Positions 36,784 through 49,709 of a stretch of DNA of 64,000 nt are shown piece after piece. A program made the translations under genes and the position numbers. The notes beneath the pieces were generated by a model. The model ran no database searches. It saw only the letters and a list, made by a program, of their open reading frames with translations, and was not told the DNA's origin. The stretch lies in assembly GCF_019097595.1 (NCBI RefSeq), contig NC_080723.1, positions 8,407,011 through 8,471,010 on the forward strand, written 5' to 3'. Source of the stretch: Hemibagrus wyckioides (Eukaryota > Chordata > Actinopteri > Siluriformes > Bagridae). The first letter of the stretch is position 1, and the number at the start of each line of letters is the position of its first letter.

Positions 36784-38050
36784 GAGCACATTATTAGGAA
36801 CACTGCACTGGGTTGTGTATCTGTTGGCTCTCAAAACAGCCTCAGTGCTTCATGGCATTGATTCCCCAAGATGTTGGAAAGGTTTCTTTGAGGTTCTTTT
36901 GCTTGTTGACATGATCACATCACACAATTCCTGCAGATTTTTCATTTTCATGCTTCCTTACCAAAAGTGCTCAGATTCAGTGACTGGATTCAGATTTGGC
37001 GATTGAGAAGAACAATAAAATGTCATTGAACTCATGAAACCAATATGAGATCATTTTACTTTATTAGATGTATAAATTGTAAAAGCAACAAAACTAAATT
37101 TTAACTGTGGCATTCATTATTATTCATGGCCCAAAGTGTGGCAAGAAATCCTTCCCCACAGCATTATACCACCTCCACCAATTTTCAATTCACTTCAGTT
37201 TAATTCAGACTTAAGACTTCATTAATCTCTAATATTTATCCCAGCTGAACAAGGCTGAGGTAACAGTGGTAAAGAAAAACTCAGAAGGGAACCCTTTCTC
37301 ATTTGGGTGACACTGGACAGTAAATAATGTAAATGTAAATAATGTCCTTTCTACAACATTTTATATTCATGTGGAATTGTGCAGCCAAGAGCTCCTGAGG
37401 AACGTATAAGTCTGTGTAATTTCTGCAAGTTCATTATAGACTTAGCACTAATTCCTTCCTGCCAAATCTTTAAATGTTCACTGATAACTAAGCTGACCGA
37501 CTCCAATGGCAAGGTCACTGGCCTGGACCGCTGGACCAAAGGCAGGACTGGTCCATGGATTCATGCTGTTGTTGCCTACCATCTGTGAGTCTTAGCAGAA
37601 TCCAATTTCGTCAGACCAGGCCATGTTTGTCCAGTTTCAACCATCTAGTCTGTGTCCACTTCAGCCTCAGCTTTCTATTCTTGGCTGACAGAAGAGGAAC
37701 CTGATGCTGTTGTAGCCCAGCTGCCTCAAGCCTTGACATGTTGTGCACTGTGAGATGCTTTTCTGCTCTCTTTAGGTGTTTTTTCGTTATTCCTGAATAA
37801 ACACTAGAGGCTGTTGTTTCTGAAAATCCCAGATCATCAGTTTCTGAAATATTCAAATAACCAGCCTGTCTTGCACCAACATCATGTTATGATCAAAATC
37901 ACAGAGATCACAGAGATTGTTGATGTGTAGATTACGTGTATGATATGCTTACCTGTATGATTTTATGTTTCGCACCGCTGCCATATGATTGAAGGATTAG
38001 ATAATGGCTGGACGACATGTAGATGTTCAGGTTTTTCTAATAAAGTGTGC
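36784..38050. mobile_element. Non-coding DNA element with CACTTTATTAG-type ends
   Basis: The left end GAGCACATTATTAGGAACAC and the reverse complement of the right end (TGCACACTTTATTAGAAAAA) match as inverted termini. The interior has no intact frame; it includes phrases such as GGCATTGATTCCCCAAGATG that recur in fish repeats. A related end (CCACTTTATTAGGAACCTAA) is near 1897-1916 in apaf1. The superfamily is not certain. Confidence 0.55.
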
Positions 38051-39350
38051 AGCGAACCTCATTACACAACCATATGCAAATCCTTGGCTATGTGCCAGTG
38101 TTTCAGAACCAGATTCCAAAAGAGACACTGAATATTCTTTCATATTTATTTAATAAAGGCACTGAAACAAAGTGGACCGTTTCTGTCCTGAGATAAACAA
38201 TGACTTACAGCAGGTTCAAACTTACCACAGGTGGAAAAAATGGAGAGTTTACAAAGTCTAATGACCTTGAAGTTTATCACTGAGTGCAGGCAGGAAACAA
38301 TACCACAAAATTCTGTATTTTTTTTCCAGACACAGATACACAGTGTGGTTTCGTGATAACAATATCATCATGTGCTGCTTATTCAAATCGCTGTTACTGT
38401 GGCATAGCATACACCGTTTCTAATAATTTACATTTGCACTGAATACAGGGTTTAACTGATTGCTGTCCTTTGTCAGTTCCTGTCACCATTGAATAGCAAT
38501 AATCTCAGCATGGTTCTGTAATCTCCCCTCACCCTCTTTTATCTTGGCTCATCTATTCTCTTACGCTCTGCAAACGTGAAAGGGGAACTTCCCAGCCAGC
38601 CGGTTGATATTTAAAACTTGTTTTTTTTTGGGTTGCAGGAAATAAACTGACCAATGTATTGAATATATATTAAAAAGAAATTAAAATGAGTAAAATATTT
38701 TGTATATCTTATATATCTGTGACCTGATCACAGAACACAAGTTAACATTTATTAGTTTTCTCTATACCCCAGAATAGCTATATATTCAGCAAAACATGCA
38801 TTCCTACATTTTTTCACTGGATTTGTATTAAAACCATGGAATAATAATTCTTTTCTACAGCACCAAGTTAAAATATCCATTTATTCCACACCATAAGCCT
38901 GTAGAAGTTACTACCACATACACTAATCCAAAAGCATGTAAACAGCTCTTATTTAAGCACACATAGATTCTTAGCACTAAGAAAAGCCGTCTGTGATTTA
39001 AACTCCATCCATGTTACCACGGCTTTCATGAACAAGCGCCCTTAAGCGTCAAAACCAGAAATGCAAATATGATTCCTGAACAAAGTAATGGCTTCGAAGT
39101 GCTGTGTGTTGTTTTTTTTTTTCTCTCTGATGGAGATTAGGAGATAGTGTGATTGTCCTCCTGGTCTGTATTTCCAAAAAGAGAAGTACTCCAGAAATGG
39201 GTTGCACCATAAGAAGTTTGACGTTGTCTCATTTAAATTGACCTGAGAACATTACACCCCGGTAGCTTGGGCAGACTATAAAAATCACTTGTCGTTCGAA
39301 AAAAACGCTCACATATGCCCGTTTGATAATAATTAGCAGAACAGTGAGAC
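38051..39350. other. Region upstream of spic
   Basis: No gene is seen. The last 100-150 bases before 39,400 should carry the spic promoter, but no clear TATA box is visible. Confidence 0.5.
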
Positions 39351-39405
39351 GGTAACCTGCTGGAGAACACCTGGACTGAACACTCTGAGCACAGTTAGTG
39401 GCACC

Positions 39406-40982
39406 ATGGTGAGTTTTAGAAAGTATGAGAAGGAGAAATTTGTACCATTTACAGGTCATATTGTAGTTGATGTAGTTGTTATAATTATCTAACATGCTCT
39501 AACATTGCTCAATAATTATAACCTGATGTAATAATTGAATATTTTTTCATGCTAGGTCCCAGATTTCCTTAGTACATAATAATTTATTTTTCGTTTTGAT
39601 TTGAAGCAGGGATCTCTGGATAATGACATTAATCAGGATTTTCAGGATGCCATTGATGTGATGCAGCGACACTCAGAAATATTCTACTATGATACAGGTG
39701 ATCTAATTATCTATATTTTAATTTCATGCAGAATATTTTTGTGTATGTTTTAATTGCTAATGGTTATTTCACTCAATTCCTTTAGACAGTAAATACAGTG
39801 ACAACCTCAGAAGTCACGATTCTCCAGTGCAATACTCAGTGTCTTGTTACCGCTACATGCCTCACAATGCAGGATCGTCTGCTGCGTATGACTGGGGTGA
39901 AGCACCAGTAAGTTTCCAGTTCAAAAAAATTACTTTCCAAGTACAATATTTCCCACTTCAGGACGTGTTTGCAATTGAGCTCCTTCTCTCTCCCTAAGTC
40001 ATGGTCTCATATAGTACCAGAAGCGTCTCCATGGGGAACCGCCGAACCTTCTGTGCTTTACCCGATAATACCTGAACGGCTCAGAAAAGGTGAGACTCAC
40101 ACAACTCTTGTCCTTTTTCATCCCCTGCTTTATCTCTTTCTGAGCCAACTAAGATAGAGAAATTTTGCCTTAGAATTTGAATCTTTGGGCTGATAGTCAT
40201 TAAACCTTCTGTCATGGAGATTCAGACTCCTACAGATGAGTTGAGTTACAACCTTGGACTCGACTTATCAGTCTGTCCAGGAAACTTATTATTATTCAGA
40301 GAAGCTCCTGTACAAAAAAAAGTTCTGAGGAATTTAAACCAGGATTTACTGACAGATCCTGGAAGTTTAAGGAGTTAAAACTCTGTAGAGAGACATAATT
40401 TTTTGATATTTAAATATGCAAAATAATATATAAGAATAATTATACAGGAATAGAATGAGTGCTTTTTTTCTTACCAGTTCTTGTAAACTCTGCTTAGGCC
40501 GCAAGAAGTTGCGTCTGTATGAATACCTTCACGAAGCACTGCACGATGCCAGCATGGTCGACTCCATCCAGTGGACGGACCGCAGCACTGGGACATTCCA
40601 CTTCATCTCCAAAAACAAAGAAAAGTTGGCTGAATGCTGGGGCCAGCGCAAAGGCAACCGCAAAGCCATGACCTACCAGAAAATGGCACGGGCGCTACGC
40701 AACTACAGCCGCACGGGCGAGATCGTGAAAGTGCGCCGCAAACTCACCTACCAGTTCAACCCGCTGATCCTGCAGAGACTGGAGACCATGAGCACATCTG
40801 TTCCCTCAACACAAGAGCTCATTCCTCACCACCAAATCCCTGCTGAACAGGGCTACTACTGCTCATCTGGAGCTGACTGGCACAACTGGTACGCACAATG
40901 CCCTTACCCTGCAGAGTACGACTTCACATCTGCACTGACGTCAACAGAAAGCCTGAAAACACACAACCCATCTCAGGGATGA
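39406..40982 (+). CDS. spic: Transcription factor Spi-C, ETS family
   Basis: Spi-C is a nuclear ETS factor that binds GGAA sites and directs red-pulp-type, iron-recycling macrophages in mammals. Five exons join in frame: the ATG at 39406-39408 directly before a donor, then 39610-39697, 39786-39907, 39999-40089 and 40498-40982, giving 262 residues. Residues 103-190 or so form the ETS domain, starting [20 protein letters not shown] and including the recognition helix [19 protein letters not shown] and the closing RRKLTYQFN. The wording [14 protein letters not shown] and KLTYQF...ILQRLE is closer to SPIC than to SPI1. The N-terminal region is acidic ([20 protein letters not shown]), as in the family. 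The gene precedes mybpc1 in the same orientation, as in human. A poly(A) signal AATAAA is at 41330-41335. Confidence 0.9.
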
Positions 40983-41329
40983 GAAAACTGTGAGATGTTT
41001 CTGTTCCTGACACTGAAAACCTGCCTGCAAACTGAGGGCATTAAACGCTATGCAGTTAACCTGACTGCAATGTGTTCTGTAGTCCTGTAATGCTGAACAG
41101 CACAGGAACACATGCTAGGGATATAAAACATCCTAGAGCTAGAAAAAAACCCTAAACGTTTAATAAACAAACGTTTATTATTTGTTTTTGTGTACTCAAT
41201 TATATCTAAAATTGTAAGTTCCTATTCACTGTATTTCACTGAAAACCTGTAGGGAAAAACATGAAGTAAATATTTGTTTTGAATGTACATGAATGTAAAC
41301 ATGCTGTATTTAATTTTTGTAAACATTCA

Positions 41330-41335
41330 AATAAA
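41330..41335 (+). terminator. spic: spic poly(A) signal
   Basis: AATAAA lies about 350 bases after the spic stop and before a region without coding potential. It is the first canonical signal with suitable position. Confidence 0.6.
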
Positions 41336-41501
41336 ACTGTATCTAACTTCCAGCATTCAAAAGATCTGGTTCATGTGGTAGAATTATCAATTGGCTTAAC
41401 TTTCACATCAGGTTTCATCATTTCTTCATTTCTTTGTCTGTCAGTGTTTATTCAAGGCAAACAAAGTCATCAAGAGGAAAGAGAGAGTGAAGGGAAACTG
41501 G

Positions 41502-41903
41502 ACGTTTTCTATCAGTATAAACAAATGAATGATTTTCTGGTTGTGAGTCATGTGATATAAAATGAGTGAGGACTATGTTGGCTTTCAGCGTGTTTTAGAC
41601 ATGCGTTTAACACAGAATTTTAGTGCTTGGAGCTAAAAATTTTTAGATTCTTATAAACAAGCACTTGGAGCATCTCAGAGAGCAGAAATGGGTTTGATAT
41701 CATCATTTACTTTGAAGATAGAAACATTTGTTTGGAAAAAAATAACCTTTTTTGAAACCTCTCTATGAATATATTGATCCTAGCATTCTAGGGAAAAACG
41801 GAAATACTTATGAACTAAAAACTCTTAAAATCCGGAGTGTCTACTTTCATATGAGCTTCATATTAACCACCACTGTGGAGTGTGACATAACAAAGACATT
41901 CAG
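41502..41903 (+). repeat. Unnamed dispersed repeat, copy 1
   Basis: This segment matches 57112-57452 in the same orientation over about 340-400 bases with small gaps. Shared phrases are ACAAGCACTTGGAGCATCTC, GTGTTTTAGA followed by ACACAGAATTTTAGTG, and GAGCTTCA(T/C)ATTAACCACC. No terminal inverted repeat, no A/B box and no coding frame is visible. I cannot name the family. Confidence 0.8.
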
Positions 41904-41960
41904 TGCTGAACAAGAACACAACAAAAACTGGAACAAACATAATTTTTAGGCCTCATGGAA

Positions 41961-42047
<87 letters not shown>
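41961..42047. repeat. (TATC)n microsatellite
   Basis: About 21 TATC units just after the unnamed repeat, between the two ETS genes. Confidence 0.97.
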
Positions 42048-42722
42048 GTAATTTTCCTCCTTTAAGTAGTTTGCTTGAATATGTAAGTATGTTGTATGTA
42101 TAAATGAAAGAACCTTTATTTCTAAGAAAAAAATAGTTGAGTGAAACTGTTTAGGGCTACAGAATGAAGGAGTGCAGTGTGGTGGCTGTATCCTTCTTAT
42201 CTCGCTCAGTTAGCAGGAGGATGTGGTCAAGGGACTACATAATGCATACAAAGTCAGGGAGGTGTGTGAGACGGAGATCAGCAGCTTCCACTGTTCTGGT
42301 GGTTGGGGTGCTGTGCATGCTTGTCCAAGGTGTTTTGAAGCTTTGGGGTCTCTGAGAGACCTCCTTTGTCATGTGGGTTGTAGATCATGACTAGGAAACA
42401 GTCCACTCCCCTGCATGGAGCATATTAAGAGGAGGTCAGAGACTCAGTGTGTGGATCAGTAACACAATAACAGCAGCATTTCGTCCTGGTCATGATAATT
42501 CGACTGTGTGTGTTAGGTTATGTAGTACTTTCATAACTGTTATTGATTTAAATGAATAGATTAGCTATTAAAGAAAAAAAGTGTAACTACACAATTAATA
42601 GTGAATTGAACAGACCGGTGGCAGAGCGACATGGTAAAGAGCTGTTTTATGTTCAGGATAATGTCAGAATTTTTGTTTTTTTGTCTGAAAGATACAAAGA
42701 TGTGTGTATCCTTGAACAGAAT

Positions 42723-43921
42723 ATGCCACAGAGCTATCAGACGGATCTGGAAGTAATTCTGGAGTTCCTTGAGGAACATTGCAGGCAAGAGACAAGGGGC
42801 CAGTGGGAAAATGGTGAGTAATATAATATAACATAATATAAGATGGACTTACTAAAGATCGTCATTACTTCAAAGTTCATGTAGATGTAGCCAAAAGGTA
42901 CAGAGCTCAATATTGCTGTATTACAGCGACAGCTGATTTTCACACGAACCACCAAATTCTTGGAGATGACTACGGCGTTCTGTCGCACCATGTGGATTCT
43001 TTACAACTGCTTTCCTCAACAAAGGCTCAGCAAGTAAGAAATCTCCAGTATAACCCCCCCCCAACCAGCCCAACACCCCCCAAACACACACACACACACA
43101 CAAAACCATGTTTCAATCATTTATCATTTCAATTGCATTTCTTTGAAGGCTACAGGACCACAGGTGAAGGAAACAGGATTGGATTCAGCTGAAATAAGGG
43201 AGTCCATAGAGGAAGCTTTAAACCTTCCTGCTGGTGAAGAAAGCCCTTTAGGTCAGCCTGAGGAAAGTGCCCAATCATCACCCAGCTCTACACCTGCAGG
43301 CAGAGGTGAGTTCTGCTTTTTGCGGTTTGACAGATCAGAGCAGCTAAACATTGCCTCAGGGAACAATAGCTTAGGAGAGGCCAGTCCGCTGTCCTGCCCA
43401 TAACTGCCACACACAAGCTCTATTCTCACTTATCTCTCATCAGTGTCATGACTGACTATAATGTGGCATGCGAGAGATCTTTATCTTAATAAGTTCTCCA
43501 CAAAGACTCTACTCATTGTGTCTTTTAGGAGAAATGGTTTGCCTACACTATTGAACTCTTAACCCTTCCATCCCATGCAGGCACATACAAATCAGTTTAT
43601 ATGGTTTCAGGGAAAAAGCTGCGTCTCTTCCACTTTTTGTTCGAGATGCTGGAAGACCCTGGAATGGCACACTGCTTGTCCTGGGTTCCTGCATCGGTCG
43701 GGGTTTTCCGTTTCTCCTCCACATATAAAGAACATGTGGCTGCACTCTGGGGCCAGCGCAAGGGCAACCGAAGGCCCATGACCTACCAGAAGATGTCCCG
43801 CGCCCTGAGAAACTATACCCGCTCAGGCGAAATCATCAAAGTGAGAAAAAAACTGACCTACCAGTTTAGCGGAGCAACTCTGACCACATTAAGGAGTCAG
43901 CAGAGAATGAAGAACACCTAA
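42723..43921 (+). CDS. Second Spi-type ETS transcription factor, tandem to spic
   Basis: A second ETS gene lies about 1.7 kb after spic on the same strand. Four exons join in frame: 42723-42813, 42927-43033, 43149-43305 and 43581-43921, giving about 231 residues from the proposed start [20 protein letters not shown]. The ETS domain fills the last exon: [20 protein letters not shown], a [13 protein letters not shown] segment, [20 protein letters not shown] and [12 protein letters not shown]. The domain belongs to the Spi subfamily (SPI1, SPIB, SPIC) but differs clearly from spic next door. Zebrafish has an additional spi2 gene of this type, which this could match; I leave the symbol open. The start is uncertain: an in-frame ATG at 42552 exists, but an acceptor-like site at about 42690 or 42718 suggests that the first exon, perhaps with leader, begins there. 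The mature protein may be regulated in myeloid cells, as its relatives are. Confidence 0.82.
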
Positions 43922-44068
43922 CGCTTACAGGGTGATTTTGTAAACTCTTTTTTTATGATTCTCTCTCCGTCTCTGGTTCGTCATAGTGAGCATGTAAGAA
44001 TAAGAGCTATTCTGTCTAGTGTGACTTGTACCAGCTGGAGGTGTTTCATGACACTAAATATACACAAT

Positions 44069-44252
44069 AATAAAACACAATACTCAAAAAAAGTTGAAAT
44101 TATACCATGCCAAAGTTAAACGTCAAAGAGTTTTCACCTTGATGCTTCACCATTAAACACAACATGCTGTTTGTTCTGCAGCAGTTCGTCAAACTGTTAC
44201 TTCCTGTCTTTGTGCTACTCTTACAATGGTTTTTATTTTTGCTTTAAATAAA
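44069..44252 (+). terminator. Candidate poly(A) signals of the second ETS gene
   Basis: AATAAA occurs at 44069-44074 and again at 44247-44252, about 150 and 330 bases after the stop. Either could end the transcript. Confidence 0.5.
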
Positions 44253-45200
44253 GTGATCTTTACTTTTTATCTCAGATTCAATTTATTTAAACGACTCAGT
44301 GATTATATTCTGTATTAATACAGCCTACAGTTACAGGAAGGTTTGCTGATCCCTAAAGACATAAATGTGAATTGTACATTAAGCAATAGCATGACAGACA
44401 CATGCATATAACTGATAAAACTGATATATGATCAACTATATAACTGATATAACTAATATACTCCCTGATATGTTACATTTAAAATCAATAGATGCTACTT
44501 ACTGAGCATTGAAAAAACTGATTTACTGAGCATTAAACAAACAAACAAACAAACAAACAAATAATATACTGTATACATATACTATAGTTATTTTAGTTCA
44601 TTATAGTTATATTATAATTATAATTATTATTAAATTAAACCAAATACAGTACATGATTATTAGATCTATTTATAAACTTTTGTAGCAGTGACATATATTT
44701 TTAACAGAAGGAGTAAAATATGTAATAATAATAATTAAGTTGTCTTTATTTGTCACAAATACATAACTGTGCAGTTAAATTCTTTCTTCGCATATCCCAT
44801 CCTTGGGGATTGGGGTCAGAGCACAGGGTCAGCCATGATACAGCACCCCTGGAGCAGGGTGGGTTGGGGGCCTTGCTCAGGGGCCCAACGGTGGCAGCTT
44901 TGGCATTTTTTGATCATTAATTATTTTTAATAAACTTATATTTGGTTTATTGTTGATCATATAATAGGAAATACTAGATATTTTTGCAGTTTTGTACAGC
45001 ACTGAATTTAATATGAATTTAATATAATCACTTATGTGTCAGAATCAAATCAGTATTTATCTATAAGTAGATGGTGAGTATACTGTCTAATAACTGCACT
45101 TACAGGATAATTTAGAACTAAAATAAATGATCATTTAACATCATTTTAAAAAAAAATTCTAAGTAAAGTACATGAAGCTACGCTTTATTTCTGTTATATA

Positions 45201-45247
<47 letters not shown>

Positions 45248-46479
45248 AAACAACTCTTTATTCCTGCTACCTGATCTGCAGGTATGTTCCTGTTAAAAAG
45301 AAAATAAATAAGCGCTTAAGATTCATTAAGTTAAACAGTAGATCTGGTTTCTGGTGACCTTTACGATGGCATTGAGTATAGTGTCATGTGTTTGGCTGTA
45401 GTTCAGAAATATAAGCATTTAGGAGCATCCGGGTAATCCGTCCCTTAAATCAGCCATAACATCGTGTTCGAGCCTTGATTTGCGAGCACGTAGAGCAGGA
45501 GAGCTGATTCACACAGCCAATAGAGTATCATGAGAACGTCAAAGTAAAGGAATGAGATCATATTAATCCTGAGGATATACTGCCTGACAAAATGTCATGA
45601 TTTATTTAGCTTTAAATAGGGATCTCTACTAAACTAATACTGAGGTAATAAATTAACTAATTGTAATAAAACAGCAAACAGAACCAATCAATATAAATAC
45701 ACAGGAAACAGTAAGTGGAAATACTGTGTATATTAACAGACTTACATGTTTATACTGACATATAATAATGATGTTAGATCTAACAGAGGAGTCCATATAT
45801 ACAGAAGGAGAGTTTGTGCTTCTTCCTGGTGAGGAAGGGCAATAAAACTGGGCTTTTCTCACAGCAGGTGGCGATATTGCTAAAGGGTTTGTTTCTGGTG
45901 AAGCTTTACATAGATGCTTTTCCTGACCCTGCTTCACACAGGTGATTTTCTGGGCACGTGTGATGTAAGTGTTAAATCCTGATGGTTAAAATTGTGCTCA
46001 GAATTTTTCACAGCATTAAATGTAATTTAGCACAAAGCTCTGTCTGAGACAGCATATTATTTTCGTTTTACATAAAGTTCCTTGGAGGTTTAATGCATGC
46101 AATTTAATGCTAATTATACTTAGTGCATGATCCAGTGTATGCACTGTGCACAGTGTAAAACTTCTCTATTTGTAAACAGAAGTCAAATATTGAAGCTAGG
46201 CCCAAAGCCTGTGATAAAAATAAAGTGGTTTTCTTGTGCAATCAGCAGCTAGGCTAAGGTTAAGGATCTTGAGGATTTGTGCTGGTCTTTTCATTCGAGT
46301 CCCACATGTAACCTTTGCACTGTATAATTTAAGAAACAAATCCAAATTAAGCGGGCATAATGCTGAGATACATGCATTCATGACAAGTCAGTAAGACGTC
46401 TGTCCTTTCTTTGCCCTCATCAGCTTCTCCAGAATGCAGTGTGTTCTTTAATCAAAAAATCAAGTCAGCATATCACTCC

Positions 46480-46710
46480 ATGCCTATTTACTTTACACTA
46501 GCTTAGATTTCGCACTGACTATAAAGTCTTGCTTTGGATATTTGAAGCCCTTAATGGCCAGCTCTGACTTGTGTTGAAGCTTCACTAACCCATCCTGATC
46601 ACTACACTCGGCTCATATAGGCTTACACTTAATCCTTGGGATCATTTGTAACTCAGATCTTTTTCTTATATAACCCCTAAACTCTGGATCAGTGTTTCAG
46701 AGAATATTAG
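46480..46710 (+). pseudogene. Decayed LINE ORF2 C-terminal fragment
   Basis: Shifting frames give pieces such as YKVLLWIFEALNGQL and a weak THPDHYTRLI-type segment, an order found at the C-terminus of fish LINE ORF2 proteins (the HWLPV..R..YK.L...F.AL.G motif). It is far too broken for a certain family. Confidence 0.4.
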
Positions 46711-46786
46711 GAATGCATGATCAGTGGTATATTTAGATTCAAATTTAATTGATTGTAGGCTGCCTTTTATTTTATTGTCTGGGCAT

Positions 46787-46849
46787 TTCTTCTTCTTCTT
46801 CTTCTTCTTCTTCTTCTTCTTCTTCTTCTTCTTCTTCTTCTTCTTCTTC
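46787..46849. repeat. (TTC)n microsatellite
   Basis: About 21 TTC units in the spacer before mybpc1. Confidence 0.97.
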
Positions 46850-47049
46850 ATTAGCAATGCAGTGTCAGCAGTCTGCAGGTTCCCCATTTCAATCCTTAGG
46901 TTACTGTCTGTGTGGAATTTCATAAATAAAAATTCTCCCAATTTCTGGTTCTCCAGAGTTCACCCCAAGTCCAAAAAACATGCAGGTAGGTGGATAGGCA
47001 ACTCTAAATTGCCCTAAGGTCTAAAGTTAGGTGTGTGTGTGTGTGTGTG

Positions 47050-47082
<33 letters not shown>

Positions 47083-49482
47083 TGCAGTGCTTCTCATCCA
47101 TGGTGAATGCTCCAATCTTGTAGCCAGCATTAATGGTAAGATATATTAAGAAATGTGGCTCTGGTGTAAAGCTGAATGATATTATATAGTCCAAATGTCC
47201 TATTTTTGCTCTGCTGGATAATATTTTTGGAGCCATTATGTCTGAACTTTAGCTTGAAAATGGCAGTGATTTAAAACTCTCATCTCCACACCTCACCTTT
47301 GAGTCAGTGAAGGGAGAGAATGTAGATATAACAGACCGCTAGATGGAAATGTTTTACTGGTTATTTCTCAGTCATTGTCCTAAAAATATTTCTTTTTCAT
47401 TATTTGTGTGTGTGTATGTGTGTGTGTGTATCTATTTGTGTCTACGTGTGCTTTGACATGCTTATGTGTCCAAACATGTAGCACTATGACAGCTTGTTCC
47501 ATTATTTCTGAGCTCAAGCTGGTGACCTCATAGCAAAACCCTCTAGTGAGATATGAACCATGTACAGCCCAGGCACTCCCAAATGGTTTTATTTGTTCTT
47601 TGTAGCAGGCCCACATGATACTGCACCTAAGCCCAGCATTTACAACTGGAGCCCGCTCAGCGTTATAAATGGGCCAGTCACCAATAAAGGCCACATACTT
47701 TCAGCTTGAGCAGTCGGGCAGCACTGCAGTATTAGAGCACCAATAGCTGGCCTGCCAGTAATTTATGTGTCAGTGAGGTTGTATATGATCCACTTGAGAT
47801 AATTGTAGTGCATCATTTGGCAGAATTATTTTAAACCTCCTAATTTCAGGGTCAAACTCGTGTTGTGGAGGGTCATGTTCCAACAAAGAACCATGTTTGT
47901 CCTACTCTTCCTACCACATCAAAACCTGCACATGTGCTCCATAGTGATTAACTAATGAGTTAAACAACAGTTAAACCAGCTGCAGTCAGCAGCCCAATCA
48001 AGCCACAATCAAGCACAATAAAGCCCAGAAAAAAGGTGGAGGCATTTTCTATTCATACATTCAGGGGTATTAAAATGCATAAGCACTTATTATTATTATT
48101 TATTTCTAAATAAATGTTAAACCTTAAATTTCTAAAAAGGGAAGAGTCTCCAAATATGACTGAGAGAGATTAATTAATGCCTCGGGAAGACACTGGGTCA
48201 TCAGACACATATATATTACTGTTGTGTGTATTTATATATATATACAACAGTAAAACAAATAAAATGTAAAAGAAAATACAATACATATATATACGCAAGT
48301 CCATATCCCATTGTTTTTATTTTTTTAAATCATTTTTTATGACATTGTATGCAAGACCGCATCACCATATTCATCAATCACAGTATCATATTCATATGCT
48401 GTATTTTTGTAATATTTTCTCTTTTTATTTTTTCTCTGTTCTTAACAGTTAATTTCATTATATTCATAGAATATTATTTTATTTTATAGCTCTATTTTTC
48501 TAACACAGACAGTCATACAAAGCATTTCACTGCATGTGGTACTGTGTATAATCGTGTATGTGACTAATAAATGTTGAATTTGACAAAGTTGTTCTTGTTA
48601 AAATAAAATTGTGTGTAATGGACTTGCTGGACTGAACACAAGTGTTGTTAGAACCCTGTCTAGCTTCCTGGATACAGCTCTGTGCAGTTGTATGAACAGA
48701 TTATAAGAAAGCCTGATTATTGTGGTAGCAGAGTCACTTTGACCAAAAACTCTTTCCATGTACATATATCTCATAAGTCAAGGTTCATGAGTGGCATTCT
48801 GCTGTATGTACAGACTGTAAAAACACAGCTCAGGCATCGTAACATTCAGAGAATTTACTGCTGAGATTGCTAGCAGCACTTCTACAGTCTCCATCCATCT
48901 GATCTCTTAATCAGGGCAGAAAAAGTTTGTGAAGAAATTCCTCAATCACATATGAAGAAGAGAGAAAACTTTTAGTGAAATTCTGGTGAACTCTAAGAAC
49001 TCCATACTGAGTAATAGACACAGCATTGTCTCTTGTCTCTTGCTGTATCAGTCACTCTTAATATCAATATACAAATATATAAATATAATGGAGTATAAAA
49101 GAATTCCATGCTGACAGTAAAATATAGGCTTGGCAGTGGGAAGATTAATGTAATTAATAAGCACTGAGTGATTCGTAAGGATACATGTCCTCTCTAAGAT
49201 TATTAGATGTTTTCCAGCACTAATTATGAAGGACAGTAAATATTTTCTATTACTATCTATTACTCCCCAACATCATTATCTCACAGAATCTCAATTTTGG
49301 CCACTTTTTAAGCCCAAGCCTCACCTCTGTCATGCTCCTGTTTTTCCTCAACAAATGCATGAGAGGGGATAGGAGTAAAAGCTACCCTTAATCCCCTAAA
49401 CTGTTGTAAGGGGGGTGAGAGGGGACTCAGATGCTTTTGGGCATCATGATCAAACAGATAGAGGAGTGGCCCAGACCAGTGC

Positions 49483-49490
49483 TATATAAA
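49483..49490 (+). promoter_or_regulatory. mybpc1: mybpc1 TATA box
   Basis: TATATAAA lies about 220 bases before the initiator ATG at 49710, in a short G/C-richer stretch. Transcription would begin near 49,515. The leader to 49,709 appears uninterrupted. A muscle gene with a TATA promoter is plausible. Confidence 0.6.
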
Positions 49491-49709
49491 CCGACTTAGT
49501 CTGTCTCCCTCAGTTCTGCCACTTCCTCGGTCACCAAGGAACTGCCATCTACTTATCTTTAGCTCGGCTCTTTTCTTAGGCATTCTTCATCTTTACGTCC
49601 TCCTTACAGTCCGCAGGGTGAAGGACCTGGGTGCCGTCTCCAATCCCCGACCTTAACTCAGGGCAGAAGGCTCTCATCTGGTGTCACATCCGGTGGAACA
49701 CAGCTCAAG

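Larger units (their letters stand above)
44255..49440. other. Intergenic stretch between the ETS pair and mybpc1
   Basis: No host exon is recognised. It holds a fish repeat piece at about 44800-44905 (GGGGCCTTGCTCAGGGGCCC), a (CA)n run at 45201-45245, a decayed LINE piece at about 46480-46710, a (TTC)n run at 46787-46849 and (GT)n runs at 47031-47081 and 47406-47430. Frames of poly-lysine or poly-phenylalanine across 46787-46849 are repeat artefacts. Confidence 0.6.

Noticed and set aside
36531..36834. Cysteine-rich minus-strand frames
   Set aside because: They translate a CA/CG simple stretch and lack any start context or relatives.
42552..42722. In-frame upstream ATG for the second ETS gene
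   Set aside because: The extension has no family resemblance and acceptor-like sites at about 42690 and 42718 suggest intron; kept only as an alternative.
46666..47017. Open frames with poly-lysine or poly-phenylalanine
   Set aside because: They come from the (TTC)n microsatellite.
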